From assembly GCF_009789075.1 (NCBI RefSeq), contig NZ_WNXQ01000004.1, positions 349,681-413,680 of the forward strand: DNA of 64,000 nt, written 5' to 3'. Origin of the DNA: Pseudooceanicola pacificus (GTDB lineage Bacteria; Pseudomonadota; Alphaproteobacteria; Rhodobacterales; Rhodobacteraceae). The translations under genes and the position numbers were made by a program. The notes beneath the pieces are model-generated. The model was not told the origin of the DNA. It was given only the letters and a program-made list of their open reading frames with translations, and searched no databases. Below, in pieces: positions 17,263 through 26,184 of this stretch (its first letter is position 1; each line of letters starts with the position of its first letter).

Positions 17263-19696
17263 CCGCAGCTATTCGCTGCAACGCCGCCTGCTGGCGGCGA
17301 TGGCGATGGGGTTCTCGGCATTGCTGCTGATCATATCGGTCCTGCTGTGGAACTATGCCCGCGATGCATCCAACAGGACCTACGATCTGCTGCTTGCAGG
17401 TGCGGCCCTGTCCGTGCTCGACCGCGTGTCTACCGGCCCGTCCGGCATCACCGTGGATCTGCCCTACTCCGCGATGGAGATCCTGGGCCTTGCGCCGGAA
17501 GACCGCGTGACCTACCGCGTCTTTTCCGACCTTGAGGGCGAAATCACCGGCACGCCGAACCTGCCGGAACCGCGTGACACGCAGCTGAGCGCCGCACCCG
17601 TATTCTATGACGCGGATTTCGGCGCGCCGTTTCGCTTCGTGCAACAGGGGCGACAGCTGACCACGCCGACGGGGCGGGTCTGGGTGGGCGTGCAGATCGG
17701 GCAGACACGGGCGGGACGCTCGGCCCAGCAACTGTCGCTTTTCGTGAACGGCATGGCGGGGCTTGCCTGCGTGTCGCTGATCGGGCTGGGCTTCGTATGG
17801 GTCGCAATCCGCGTCGCACTTGCCCCGCTGCGCCAGCTGGCGCAGGCGCTGCAGAACCGCGATCCCGCGGATCTGTCGCAGATTGACGGCGCACCGCCCC
17901 GCGAAATCCGCGGGCTGCTGGACGCCATCAACGGTTTCATGCGCAGGCTGCATTCCAACCGGACCCTGACCGAGACCTTCATAGCCGATGTCGCGCACCA
18001 GACCCGCACCTCGTTGTCGGCCCTGCAGGGTCAGCTGTCTCTTGCCGGGGATGCGACGTCGTTTGACGATATGGCCGTGCGTGTGCAGAAGGCCGAAAGT
18101 CAGGCGCGCCGCACGGTCCGTCTGACCAACCAGCTGCTGACCCAGGCGATGGTCACGCACCGCTCTGAAACCGACATGCTGAAACCCGTCGCGCTCAAGC
18201 CCATCGTGACCGAAGTTCTGACGGACATGCTGCGCGACAGCGACATGCGCGGTGTCACGGTGACACTCTCCGCAGACAGCATCGTGGCGGGCGACGACCT
18301 TGTCCGGGGCGACGCGATCTCGATCCGGGAGGCGCTGTCGAACCTGCTGGAAAACGCGCGGCGCCACGGGCCGGCCGACAACACGATCGATGTCACGCTC
18401 GAGTCCACCGGGCCGAACCACGTGTCGCTGATCGTCGAGGATGCAGGCCCCGGTATCGCAGCCGCCGACCGCGCCCGCGCAACGGAGCGGTTCACATCCA
18501 TCGCCAAGGACACGGCGGGATCGGGCCTGGGCCTGTCCATCGTGCGCGCCGTCGCCGAGAGCCACGATGCCCGGCTGGTGCTTGGCACCTCGCCCGCCGG
18601 CGGCTTGCGCGCCGAAATGCGTTTCCCCCGCATGCTGTCGCAGAAGACCGCCCGAGCCGTTGGCGCGGCCATGATGGTGATGCTTGCGATCTGGATCGCC
18701 CCGCTTCCGGTCGCGGCACAGGAGAACGTGTCGCTGAATATCGCCAGCGCAACCGATACGGCCGCGATGACCCAACTGATGGAACGGTTTGAAAGCCTGA
18801 ATCCCGGGGTCACCGTCAGCTATCGCGAGTACCAGACGGTCGACCTTCACGCAGCGGTCATGGCTGCCAGCCCGGCGGAAATGCCCGACATCGTCATCAG
18901 CTCTTCGATGGATCTGCAGGTCGACCTGGTCAATCGCGGTTTGGCGCTGCCGTTGTCGATCCCGGATGTCGTTCAGCTTCCGGATTGGGCGGTCTGGCGG
19001 TCAGAGCTGTTCGGTTTTACCTTCGAACCCGCGGCGATCGTCTACAACGTCGAGCTGATCGCGCCCGGCACCCTGCCGCAGGAACATCGGGAACTCATCA
19101 ACTACATCCGCAGCAACGAAACAGGCCTGAACCGGAAAATCGGCATCTATGATTTGCGCCGCTCGGGCATCGGATACCTCTTTGCGACGCAGGACGTGGT
19201 GCAGGGGCTGCAATCGTCGCGCATGACCGAGGTTCTGACCCGCGCCAACGTTCGAAAATTCTGCTGTACCTCCGAGATGATCGCCGCGACAGCCAAGGGC
19301 GATCTTGCCCTGTCGATCAACACGATCGGGTCTTATGCCCTGGCGGCTGCCGCGCAGGACGACCGTATCGGGGTTCACCTGATGAGCGACTACAACCTTG
19401 TGATGGCCCGAACCGCCTTTGTTCCGAAGGATGCGCAGCACCCGGACATGGCGGAACGGTTCATCGCCTTTCTGCTGACGGAGGGACAGACAGTTCTGGC
19501 CCGGGAATCCGAACTGATACCGCTTCTTCCGACTGCGGACACGTTTGCGGCGGGTCATTTCGATCTGCGCGACTTCGCCGGAAGCTTTCTGCCGATCAAG
19601 CTGGGACCCGGCCTGCTGACCTTTCTGGACGCGCGCAAGAAGGCGGAGTTTCTGGAAGGCTGGGACACCACGGACTCGGGGTTCCCGCCGGACTGA
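17246..19696 (+). CDS. TctE-like sensor kinase fused to a periplasmic binding-protein domain
   Basis: An 816-residue protein in one uninterrupted frame. Residues 1-462 are a complete TctE-type kinase: TM1 about 17-34, periplasmic sensor, TM2 about 165-190, HAMP, H-box FIADVAHQTRT with His251, N-box SNLLENARRHG, G1 EDAGPGIA and G2 GSGLGLSI. At about residues 463-490 comes a hydrophobic segment that looks like a Sec signal (ending PVAAQEN). Residues 491-816 then form an AfuA/iron-type extracellular binding protein (FESLNPGVTV, PDIVISSS, AAIVYNVE). The internal ATG 18632 has no ribosome site. The predicted topology is a cytoplasmic kinase between two periplasmic domains. Alternatives: two proteins made from one frame, or a lost stop. 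Confidence 0.85.
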   Translation: MSPKSDRSYSLQRRLLAAMAMGFSALLLIISVLLWNYARDASNRTYDLLLAGAALSVLDRVSTGPSGITVDLPYSAMEILGLAPEDRVTYRVFSDLEGEITGTPNLPEPRDTQLSAAPVFYDADFGAPFRFVQQGRQLTTPTGRVWVGVQIGQTRAGRSAQQLSLFVNGMAGLACVSLIGLGFVWVAIRVALAPLRQLAQALQNRDPADLSQIDGAPPREIRGLLDAINGFMRRLHSNRTLTETFIADVAHQTRTSLSALQGQLSLAGDATSFDDMAVRVQKAESQARRTVRLTNQLLTQAMVTHRSETDMLKPVALKPIVTEVLTDMLRDSDMRGVTVTLSADSIVAGDDLVRGDAISIREALSNLLENARRHGPADNTIDVTLESTGPNHVSLIVEDAGPGIAAADRARATERFTSIAKDTAGSGLGLSIVRAVAESHDARLVLGTSPAGGLRAEMRFPRMLSQKTARAVGAAMMVMLAIWIAPLPVAAQENVSLNIASATDTAAMTQLMERFESLNPGVTVSYREYQTVDLHAAVMAASPAEMPDIVISSSMDLQVDLVNRGLALPLSIPDVVQLPDWAVWRSELFGFTFEPAAIVYNVELIAPGTLPQEHRELINYIRSNETGLNRKIGIYDLRRSGIGYLFATQDVVQGLQSSRMTEVLTRANVRKFCCTSEMIAATAKGDLALSINTIGSYALAAAAQDDRIGVHLMSDYNLVMARTAFVPKDAQHPDMAERFIAFLLTEGQTVLARESELIPLLPTADTFAAGHFDLRDFAGSFLPIKLGPGLLTFLDARKKAEFLEGWDTTDSGFPPD

Positions 19697-19819
19697 CCAG
19701 TCCTGCCATCTGAGGTGGCGATCACTGCGGAGGCCGTCCAGGGTCGCGCGGTCCCGCAAGCCGCCCTTCGCTGTGTCGAGAGTGCCCGGAGCGCCGGTTT
19801 CCCGGTGACGGGTCGCGGG

Positions 19820-19846
19820 CCAAGGCGCACCCTGACTGCGCCTTGG
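19820..19846. terminator. Bidirectional hairpin between kinase and hydrolase genes
   Basis: Perfect 10-bp stem CCAAGGCGCA / TGCGCCTTGG with a 7-base loop, between two convergent genes. There is no long T-run on either side. Confidence 0.6.
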
Positions 19847-19865
19847 AAACCGGGATGACCGGATG

Positions 19866-20876
19866 TCAGTTGCCACTGAAGAAGTCGTTCAGCAGCTGTT
19901 CCGTTCGCTCCGGGCATTCCGACGCCAGCCAGTGGCCGCAACCTGCAAGGCTTTGCCCGCGCAGATCCGTGGCAGCGTTTTCCAACTGCAATTCCAGCAG
20001 GTTGCCGGTGCTGATCAGGCCGGCCCCGGCGATGTCGGCTTCGGCAGTGCCTTCGCCTCCAAGCCACAGAACCGGCATGTCCAGCTTGTTGCCTGCCTCG
20101 AACCATGCCCTGTTCGCTGCCGCGTCCCTGTCGAATGCGCGGTAGTAGTTGAACCCCGCATGCATGGCGCCCACTGCGGTATAGCTGCGCAGGAACTCCT
20201 GGATGTCCGCCTCGTCGAAACCGCGGGGATTGTAGGTGAACCCGCTCCAGAAAATGTCGAGAAAGATGCGCTCGCGGCCCTGGGTCAGCGCTTCCGGCAG
20301 GTCCGGCACCGCGTTGAATGCGAAATGCCAGGGGGCAAGCGCCTCGGAATAGGGCATGCCCATCAGGGGCACGTCGAGGATGGCGAGGCGCTGGACCATC
20401 TCGGGGTGATTGCGCGCAATGGCAAAGGCGACCTGTCCGCCCAGATCGTGCCCCGCGATGGAAAAGCGCGTGAGGCCAAGCTGGCGCGCCAGGGCGACGA
20501 TATCCTCGCCGATGACATCCTTTTCATAGCCACTTTCCGGGCGGGTGGAGTCGCCGAGACCACGGGTATCGACCGCGATGACGTCAAAGGTCTCTGCCAG
20601 CCCCGGCATGATCTTGTGCCACTCCCACCATGTTGTCGGCCAGCCGTGCAACAGGATCAGCGGCTCCCCCTCGCCGCCCCGCACATAGTGCAGACGGACA
20701 TCCCCGACGGCGGTGCGATGGTGCCGGAATCCGGTGTCAGCCCCCAGGCTTGGGGTCAGTTCCAGCGTTGCTTCTGTCGCGGAGGAAGCGTCGGCCGCCT
20801 GCGCCCATGCGGGCATGGTGGCGCCTGTGGCAAGCAACAAGCCGAGCGCGATGGCATGCCTTGTGAGTGGTGTCAT
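19866..20876 (-). CDS. Exported alpha/beta hydrolase, epoxide-hydrolase-like
   Basis: A 336-residue protein with a signal peptide (about 1-27, PAWAQAAD). The alpha/beta-hydrolase core shows the oxyanion HGWP (77-80), DTRGLGDS, a nucleophile elbow GHDLGG with Asp144 and a late GCGHW with His315. An aspartate nucleophile with HGWP is typical of epoxide hydrolases and haloalkane dehalogenases; the export signal is less usual. The promoter region holds three copies of the motif found at the tetR gene (6691-7269), so that TetR protein is the likely repressor. Probable role: hydrolysis of an epoxide or similar reactive compound in the periplasm. Confidence 0.85.
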   Translation of the reverse strand: MTPLTRHAIALGLLLATGATMPAWAQAADASSATEATLELTPSLGADTGFRHHRTAVGDVRLHYVRGGEGEPLILLHGWPTTWWEWHKIMPGLAETFDVIAVDTRGLGDSTRPESGYEKDVIGEDIVALARQLGLTRFSIAGHDLGGQVAFAIARNHPEMVQRLAILDVPLMGMPYSEALAPWHFAFNAVPDLPEALTQGRERIFLDIFWSGFTYNPRGFDEADIQEFLRSYTAVGAMHAGFNYYRAFDRDAAANRAWFEAGNKLDMPVLWLGGEGTAEADIAGAGLISTGNLLELQLENAATDLRGQSLAGCGHWLASECPERTEQLLNDFFSGN

Positions 20877-20960
20877 GGTCGGTTTCCTTCATCGGACTAT
20901 GGAGTGCGGGGCCATGCCAGAAGGCATCAGATGCCGCGCAGGTGACCCGTGGGTGTTATT

Positions 20961-20989
20961 GTAACAGTCGTTACAGTAACGGTCGGTAT
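20961..20989. promoter_or_regulatory. Tandem TetR operator at the hydrolase promoter
   Basis: Two copies 15 bases apart: GTAACAGTCGTTAC (20961) and GTAACGGTCGGTAT (20976). They match the 7347 copy (GTAACGGTCGTTAT) at 12 and 13 of 14 positions. They lie 85-113 bases upstream of the hydrolase start. Confidence 0.7.
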
Positions 20990-21018
20990 CTTATGGGATC
21001 TGCCGAGTCAACGAAATC

Positions 21019-21032
21019 GTAACGGCTGGTAT
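21019..21032. promoter_or_regulatory. Third copy of the TetR-type operator
   Basis: GTAACGGCTGGTAT matches the 20976 copy at 12 of 14 positions. It lies 30 bases beyond the tandem, possibly an auxiliary site. Confidence 0.5.
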
Positions 21033-21351
21033 GAAACGGCTGGCGGGGGCGACCGCCGCCGAGGCCACAGCAACAGACACAAGCGCGGCACCGTTGTCCG
21101 TCCTCGACCAAGGCGTCACGTGCGACTGCGCCTGTCGCATCAGTCTGGCAAGAGCGACCGGCCCGCCAACCGGCATCCGCCCGAACATGCCAGGCACCGG
21201 GACCTCCCGTGCCATAACCGCGCTTGCCGGGCAGCCCATCGACCTGTGGCGAACTGTCCCCGGGGCCGTCTCCGTTCCGTCCCGGCGGTCCGCGCGCCCG
21301 GTTATGCGGGAAAAGGCCTGCGCGGGATGCTGTCGCCTGACCGGGGTCTTA

Positions 21352-21368
21352 TGTGAAATTTGTTCACA
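21352..21368. promoter_or_regulatory. TGTGAA-N5-TTCACA dyad before the sugar ABC operon
   Basis: Perfect inverted repeat TGTGAA-ATTTG-TTCACA, 122 bases upstream of the binding-protein start. It contains a LysR-type T-N11-A. Related dyads lie at 27138-27154 and 31009-31025. Confidence 0.6.
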
Positions 21369-21489
21369 AAAGACTGTCCAGCTTTGCCAATTGTGCGCAG
21401 GTCGCGTTGCGTCTCAACTTGGCTGACAGCCCGAAAAGGGCGGTAGCGCGGGGGAGGAGGAACCCCTGCGACCAACTTGGAGGAAACCA

Positions 21490-22599
21490 ATGTTCACACC
21501 CGCACTGTTCCGCAATGCGACCCTGACCATCGCGATGACCGTGATGAGCGGGCAGGCCGCTCTTGCCGACACCTACATGCCTTCCTGCTATATCCCGGCC
21601 AAGGGGATCGAGACCACTGTCAGCTACGAAGGGCGCGAAGGCCCCTACCGCATCGCCCTGGTCAATGGCCATACCGGCATCCCGTGGCGGGAACAGATGA
21701 TCAAGACCACGCGGGCCTGGGCCAAACGTCCCGAAAACGCCAAGAACATCGCGGAACTGAACGTGGTGTCGACCGGCGGCGACGTGGCCGCCCAGATCGC
21801 CGCCATAGATAACTTCATCCAGGCCGGTTACGACGCCGTGGTATTTATCGCGGTCAACCCGACCGCCTTTCAGGCGGTGATCACCCGGGCCGAGCGCGCC
21901 GGCACGGTTCTGGTATCCTTCGACAACCCGGTGGACAGCGAGCGCGTGCTGCGCATCACGCCGGAATGGACGGAGTTCGAGGGCGAGATCAAGACGCAGT
22001 CCGTCGTCAACCAGATGGAGAAACCCGAAGGCAAGGTCCTGATCGTCCGGGGGATTCAGGGCAATTCCACCGACCGCGACCGCCAGGTCGGCGTGGCGCG
22101 GGTTCTGGCGAATTACCCCGGCATCGAGACGGTCGAAGTGGTCGGCAACTGGGACACCGGGACGGTCCAGAAGGTCACGACAGACGCCATCGCGGTGCAT
22201 GAACATTTCGACGCCTTCATCTGTCAGCATGGCTGCCGCGGTGTGACCAATGCCATCGCGGCAACCGGGCATCCCATCGTCCCCGTCGGCGGCGATGCCG
22301 AGAACGGCTTTGTGCTTGGCCTGGTCAGGAACCATATCCCCGGCATCTCGGTCTCGACCTCGCCCGGTCAGGGTCCGATTGCCCTGCGCGCGGCAATTGC
22401 GCTGCTGCAGGGGGAAACGCTGCCCTCGACGGTGAACCTGCCCACGCCCTATGTCGAGACGGCCGACATGGTCGAAGGCGTAAACTACTTCCCGGATCAG
22501 CCCGACACCTTTGAAACCGTCACCGGCTATGCGGTCTGCGGAGAGGACATGGTTCTGTCGCCCGACGAGATCAACGCGCAGACGATTGACAACAACTGA
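21490..22599 (+). CDS. Sugar ABC transporter substrate-binding protein (ribose type)
   Basis: A 369-residue exported protein of the Peripla_BP_4 (ribose/galactose-binding) class. The signal peptide covers about residues 1-26 (SGQAALAD). Visible blocks are IALVNGHTGIPWREQMIKT, the FIQAGYDAVVFIAVNP strand, VLVSFDNPVDS, the hinge block VLIVRGIQGNSTDRDRQVG and PIVPVGGDAENGFVLG. Acidic and amide residues in the cleft fit binding of a polyol or sugar-like ligand. The start is preceded by TTGGAGGAA. It is followed by a hairpin and then the cognate ATPase and permease genes. Confidence 0.92.
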   Translation: MFTPALFRNATLTIAMTVMSGQAALADTYMPSCYIPAKGIETTVSYEGREGPYRIALVNGHTGIPWREQMIKTTRAWAKRPENAKNIAELNVVSTGGDVAAQIAAIDNFIQAGYDAVVFIAVNPTAFQAVITRAERAGTVLVSFDNPVDSERVLRITPEWTEFEGEIKTQSVVNQMEKPEGKVLIVRGIQGNSTDRDRQVGVARVLANYPGIETVEVVGNWDTGTVQKVTTDAIAVHEHFDAFICQHGCRGVTNAIAATGHPIVPVGGDAENGFVLGLVRNHIPGISVSTSPGQGPIALRAAIALLQGETLPSTVNLPTPYVETADMVEGVNYFPDQPDTFETVTGYAVCGEDMVLSPDEINAQTIDNN

Positions 22600-22612
22600 G
22601 GACGATCACGGC

Positions 22613-22640
22613 TCGGGCTGACGGTTCCACGTCGGCCCGA
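22613..22640 (+). terminator. Hairpin between binding-protein and ATPase genes
   Basis: An 11-bp stem TCGGGCTGACG / CGTCGGCCCGA (one G-T pair) with a 6-base loop, 13 bases after the binding-protein stop. There is no T-run, so it probably stabilises the 3' end of the binding-protein mRNA or partly terminates. Confidence 0.6.
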
Positions 22641-22662
22641 CCGGATTGTGGGGAGGGAAACG

Positions 22663-24180
22663 ATGGGAGATCCCATTCTGGAGCTGTCGGGCGTCGGAAA
22701 ACGCTACGGCGGAATTGTGGCGCTGGACAGTGTCGACTTCAAAGCCCGTTCGGGTTCGATTCACGCCATCCTGGGGGAAAACGGGGCGGGCAAGAGCACT
22801 CTGATGAAGCTGCTTGCCGGGACGATCCGGCCGAGCGAGGGCCAGATGAAGGTCGACGGTGCGCCGGTGGACTTTCGCTCGCCCACCGAGGCCGCGCGGG
22901 CCGGTGTCGTGTGCATTTTCCAGGAACTGTCGGTCATTCCCGATCTGTCCGTCGCCGCCAATGTCTGCCTCGCGGATCCGCCAAGGACCAGGTTCGGGCT
23001 GATCGACCGCACGCGGCAGATACAGATCGCACGCCGGATCTTCGCGGATATGGGGGTAGGGCAGGATATCGACGTCGATGCACGCTGTTCTGAATTGCCG
23101 CTGTCCAAGCGGCAGCTTGTGGAAATCGCCAAGGCGCTGGTGCGCAATCCCCGCATCCTCATTCTTGACGAGGCGACATCGGCATTGACCGCATCGGATG
23201 TTCAGCCCGTGATGCGGCTGTTGCGCAGGCTGCGCGATCAGGGCGTGCTGATCCTGCTGATCTCGCACCGGATGCACGAAATCGACGAGCTGGCCGATAC
23301 ATGCTCGGTCTTCCGCAACGGCCGGCATGTCGAGACCTACCGCAGCGGCGCGCGTACCGACCAGCAGGTGGTGCAGATGATGATCGGCCGCCCGATCGAA
23401 CAGATCTATCCGCAAAAGAGCGACCCCGCGACCTTTGGACCGACACGCCTGCTGGTCGACAGGCTAAGCTGGACTGACCGGCTGAAAAACATTTCGTTCG
23501 AGCTCCGCGCGGGCGAGATCGTCGGGCTTGGCGGTCTGGACGGTCAGGGCCAGCAAGAGATACTAGAGGCGGTGTCCGGGCTGCTGATCGGTGTGGAGGG
23601 AACTGTCACGCTCCACGGCGGCGACGGGACCACCGGGACGGGCAGCTTTGCGCTGGTATCCGAAGACCGGAAAACCGGGGGGCTTTTCCTGCCGCTGTCC
23701 GTCGGGCGCAATCTGACCGCGACGGGGCAGGGGGCGTTCTCGCGCTTCGGCATCGTCGACCGCAAACGCGAACAGGCCTATGCCCGGGGTCTGGTCGACA
23801 AGCTGCAGATCAAGGTCGGCGATCTTGACAGCGCCGTGGAAACCCTGTCGGGCGGGAACCAGCAAAAGGTCGTGCTGGCGAAATGGCTTGCCGTCGATCC
23901 CGATATCCTGCTGCTGATCGACCCGACGCGGGGGATCGATGTCGGCACCAAGCAGGAGATCTATCGCCTGTTGCGGGATCTGGCTGCCGCCGGAAAGGCG
24001 ATCCTGATCTACTCCACCGATTATGACGAGCTGATCGGGCTCTGTGACCGCGCGCTCATCGTCTATGACGGGCAGATCGCGGCCAGCCTCGAAGGCGCGG
24101 CGCTGACCGAGGAAAACATCCTGTCGAGCGCGCTTCGCCTGGGCGTCACATCCCCTGCCATGCAGGAGGCCCGCGCATGA
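22663..24180 (+). CDS. Sugar ABC transporter ATP-binding protein (two ABC domains)
   Basis: A 505-residue RbsA-type ATPase. Domain 1 has Walker A GENGAGKST near residue 38, signature-like LSKRQLVEIAKAL and Walker B ILILDEATSALT. Domain 2 has the degenerate GGLDGQGQQE loop, signature LSGGNQQKVVLAK and an atypical Walker B LLLIDPTRGID, where the usual D-E pair reads I-D. Start 22663 follows GGGGAGGGA; a GTG at 22648 would overlap that site. It is coupled to the first permease by an ATGA overlap. It energises the importer encoded from 21490 to 26110. Confidence 0.93.
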   Translation: MGDPILELSGVGKRYGGIVALDSVDFKARSGSIHAILGENGAGKSTLMKLLAGTIRPSEGQMKVDGAPVDFRSPTEAARAGVVCIFQELSVIPDLSVAANVCLADPPRTRFGLIDRTRQIQIARRIFADMGVGQDIDVDARCSELPLSKRQLVEIAKALVRNPRILILDEATSALTASDVQPVMRLLRRLRDQGVLILLISHRMHEIDELADTCSVFRNGRHVETYRSGARTDQQVVQMMIGRPIEQIYPQKSDPATFGPTRLLVDRLSWTDRLKNISFELRAGEIVGLGGLDGQGQQEILEAVSGLLIGVEGTVTLHGGDGTTGTGSFALVSEDRKTGGLFLPLSVGRNLTATGQGAFSRFGIVDRKREQAYARGLVDKLQIKVGDLDSAVETLSGGNQQKVVLAKWLAVDPDILLLIDPTRGIDVGTKQEIYRLLRDLAAAGKAILIYSTDYDELIGLCDRALIVYDGQIAASLEGAALTEENILSSALRLGVTSPAMQEARA

Positions 24181-25139
24181 ACGTCTTTCTCGCCCGGCAC
24201 GGGCGGCCCCTGATTTCGATCACCATTCTGGTGCTGCTCTTCACCTATTTCATTTCGATCCATCCCAGGGGGCTGACTCTGGGTGTGGTCACCGCATGGT
24301 CCAACCAGGGCACGGCGCTTGCGCTGCTGGCGGTCGGCCAGACCATCGTGGTCATGTCCCGGGGCATCGACCTGTCCATCGGCCCGATCCTGGCGCTCAG
24401 CAATTGTGTCGCCTCGCATCTGGTGGACGGGACTCCGGCCGAGATCGCGCTTGGCGTCGTGGCCGTCGTTCTGGTGGGCACCGCCTGCGGAACACTGAAC
24501 GGGCTGGTTGTCGTCTTTGGGCGCTTGCAGGCGATCATCGCGACACTGGCGACGGGCGCGATCTTTTCGGGGCTGGCCCTGATCGTGCGCCCGATCCCCG
24601 GCGGCTCCATCGACGCGGCATTTGCCGACGTGATGACATGGACCGTCGCCGACACCATTCCGGCGGCCTTCCTCGTCATCGCGGGCAGCGCGCTGATCTG
24701 GTATCCGATCCGCAAGACCCGGACGGGGCGTACCATCGTTGCCGCGGGGTCGCTGGAAAACGCGGCCTATGCGTCGGGCCTGCCGGTCCGCCGGGCCAAG
24801 GTGCTCGCCTATGCGCTGTCGGGTTTCTTCGCGTCGCTCGGCGGTCTCTATATCGGCTTTCAGACTCTGTCGGGCGATCCCTCCATCGGGCTGTCCTATA
24901 CGCTGAACTCCATCGCAGCGGTGGTCATCGGCGGCACGGCCCTGACCGGAGGGGTCGGCTATGTCATCGGCTCCATCGCCGGTGCGCTGATCCTCAGAAC
25001 CATCGGCAGCCTGATCTTCTTCAACGGGATCGACCCGCTGGCGCAGCCGTTCTTCGAAGGGATGGTGCTGTTGTCGGCGGTCGCCTTCGGATCCCTCCGC
25101 CTGCTGCGGATCACCCATCGACTGGAGATGTTCAAATGA
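24177..25139 (+). CDS. Sugar ABC transporter permease (first)
   Basis: A 320-residue BPD_transp_2 permease with 8-10 hydrophobic helices. Characteristic blocks are LLAVGQTIVVMSRGIDLSIG near residue 45, VVVFGRLQAIIATLATG near 110 and the late VVIGGTALTGGVGYVIG. It overlaps both neighbours by four bases (ATGA at both ends) and forms a heterodimeric channel with the next gene product. Confidence 0.93.
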   Translation: MNVFLARHGRPLISITILVLLFTYFISIHPRGLTLGVVTAWSNQGTALALLAVGQTIVVMSRGIDLSIGPILALSNCVASHLVDGTPAEIALGVVAVVLVGTACGTLNGLVVVFGRLQAIIATLATGAIFSGLALIVRPIPGGSIDAAFADVMTWTVADTIPAAFLVIAGSALIWYPIRKTRTGRTIVAAGSLENAAYASGLPVRRAKVLAYALSGFFASLGGLYIGFQTLSGDPSIGLSYTLNSIAAVVIGGTALTGGVGYVIGSIAGALILRTIGSLIFFNGIDPLAQPFFEGMVLLSAVAFGSLRLLRITHRLEMFK

Positions 25140-26110
25140 GCGACGTGAGCGTGACCAAGGCCAGGCCCAAGCTGCCCGTCGACGGGCCGACGCTGGCGAA
25201 CATCCTTGCGATCCTGGCCCTGCTGGTCATTGGCGGCCTGCAATATCCGCAGTTCTTCTCGCCGACCTACCTGGCCCAGCAACTGCAGACCGGCGCCTTT
25301 CTGGGCATCGTCTCGGCGGGGGCGATGCTGGTCATCCTTCTGGGCCATATCGACCTGTCCGTGCCCTGGACGATGACGGCGGGGGCGACGGTCGCCACCG
25401 CCGTTGTCGGCAGCGATCCGCAGCCCTGGATCAGCGAGACGGGGCTGCTGGCCGGGCTGCTGGTGGGGGCGACCATCGGGCTGGTCAACGGCATCGGGGT
25501 CGCGATCCTGCGCATCCCCTCGATGATCTGGACGCTGGCGACCAACAACGTGATCCTGGGCGTGCTGGTCTATTTCTCGGGCTATTACGCCCGGGCCAGC
25601 CAGCCCTCCACCCTGATGACCTGGTTCGGAACCGGCAGGACGGCGGGCCTGCCCAACATCCTGATCGCCTGGGCCGTGGTGTCGCTTGTCGTGCTGTTCG
25701 TGCTGCGCAGAACGACCTATGGGCGCAACATCTACATGGTCGGCACCTCCGAGGTGACCGCCTATCTGACGCGGCTGCCGGCGCGGGGCGTGATCGTGGC
25801 AAGCTTTGTCTTTGCCGGGCTGTGTTCGGCCTTTGCGGGCATGTTGCTGGCCGGCTATGCCGGTCAGTCCTACCAGCGGATGGGGGACCCCTATCTGCTG
25901 CCGGGGATCGCCGCGGTCGTGCTGGGCGGCACCAGCCTGTTCGGCGGGCGGGGCAATTATTCGGGCACGGTGGCCGGGGCGATCCTGATCACCTTGCTGG
26001 CCTCGGTCCTGTCGATCATGCAGGCGCCCGAGGCGCTGAAGCAGATCGCCTATGGCGTCGTGATCATCGTGATGGTCGGCTTCTACAGCCTGCGCGACAC
26101 GCGCAGCTGA
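25136..26110 (+). CDS. Sugar ABC transporter permease (second)
   Basis: A 324-residue BPD_transp_2 permease. It shows the family blocks SAGAMLVILLGHIDLSVPW (about 60-80), NGIGVAILRIPSMIWTLATN and VVLGGTSLFGGRGNYSG. The start overlaps the first permease stop (ATGA). It is the last gene of the transporter operon; a strong hairpin follows 22 bases after the stop. Confidence 0.93.
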   Translation: MSDVSVTKARPKLPVDGPTLANILAILALLVIGGLQYPQFFSPTYLAQQLQTGAFLGIVSAGAMLVILLGHIDLSVPWTMTAGATVATAVVGSDPQPWISETGLLAGLLVGATIGLVNGIGVAILRIPSMIWTLATNNVILGVLVYFSGYYARASQPSTLMTWFGTGRTAGLPNILIAWAVVSLVVLFVLRRTTYGRNIYMVGTSEVTAYLTRLPARGVIVASFVFAGLCSAFAGMLLAGYAGQSYQRMGDPYLLPGIAAVVLGGTSLFGGRGNYSGTVAGAILITLLASVLSIMQAPEALKQIAYGVVIIVMVGFYSLRDTRS

Positions 26111-26131
26111 GCCGGGGTGTCAAATCAGTTC

Positions 26132-26161
26132 CGCGCCGCCGCCGGACCCTGCGGCGGCGCG
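26132..26161. terminator. Bidirectional terminator hairpin
   Basis: Perfect 11-bp stem CGCGCCGCCGC / GCGGCGGCGCG with an 8-base loop, between the convergent permease and lysR genes. Confidence 0.7.
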
Positions 26162-26184
26162 CGATCCGGCGGAGCACCGTGCAG

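Larger units (their letters stand above)
20877..21489. other. 613-bp divergent regulatory region
   Basis: No supported gene. It holds the TetR-type tandem (20961-20989), a third copy (21019-21032), the TGTGAA dyad (21352-21368) and the ribosome site TTGGAGGAA before the binding-protein gene at 21490. An open frame at 21031-21426 is cysteine-rich, has no ribosome site and overlaps the operators, so I treat it as non-coding. Confidence 0.6.

Noticed and set aside
20991..21239. 82-codon minus-strand frame with hydrophobic stretches resembling a transporter fragment
   Set aside because: No family motif, lies within the divergent promoter region, and has no ribosome site.
21031..21426. Cysteine-rich 131-codon frame that might be a small metal-binding protein
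   Set aside because: No ribosome site, overlaps operators, and cysteines do not form a recognisable pattern; more likely non-coding.
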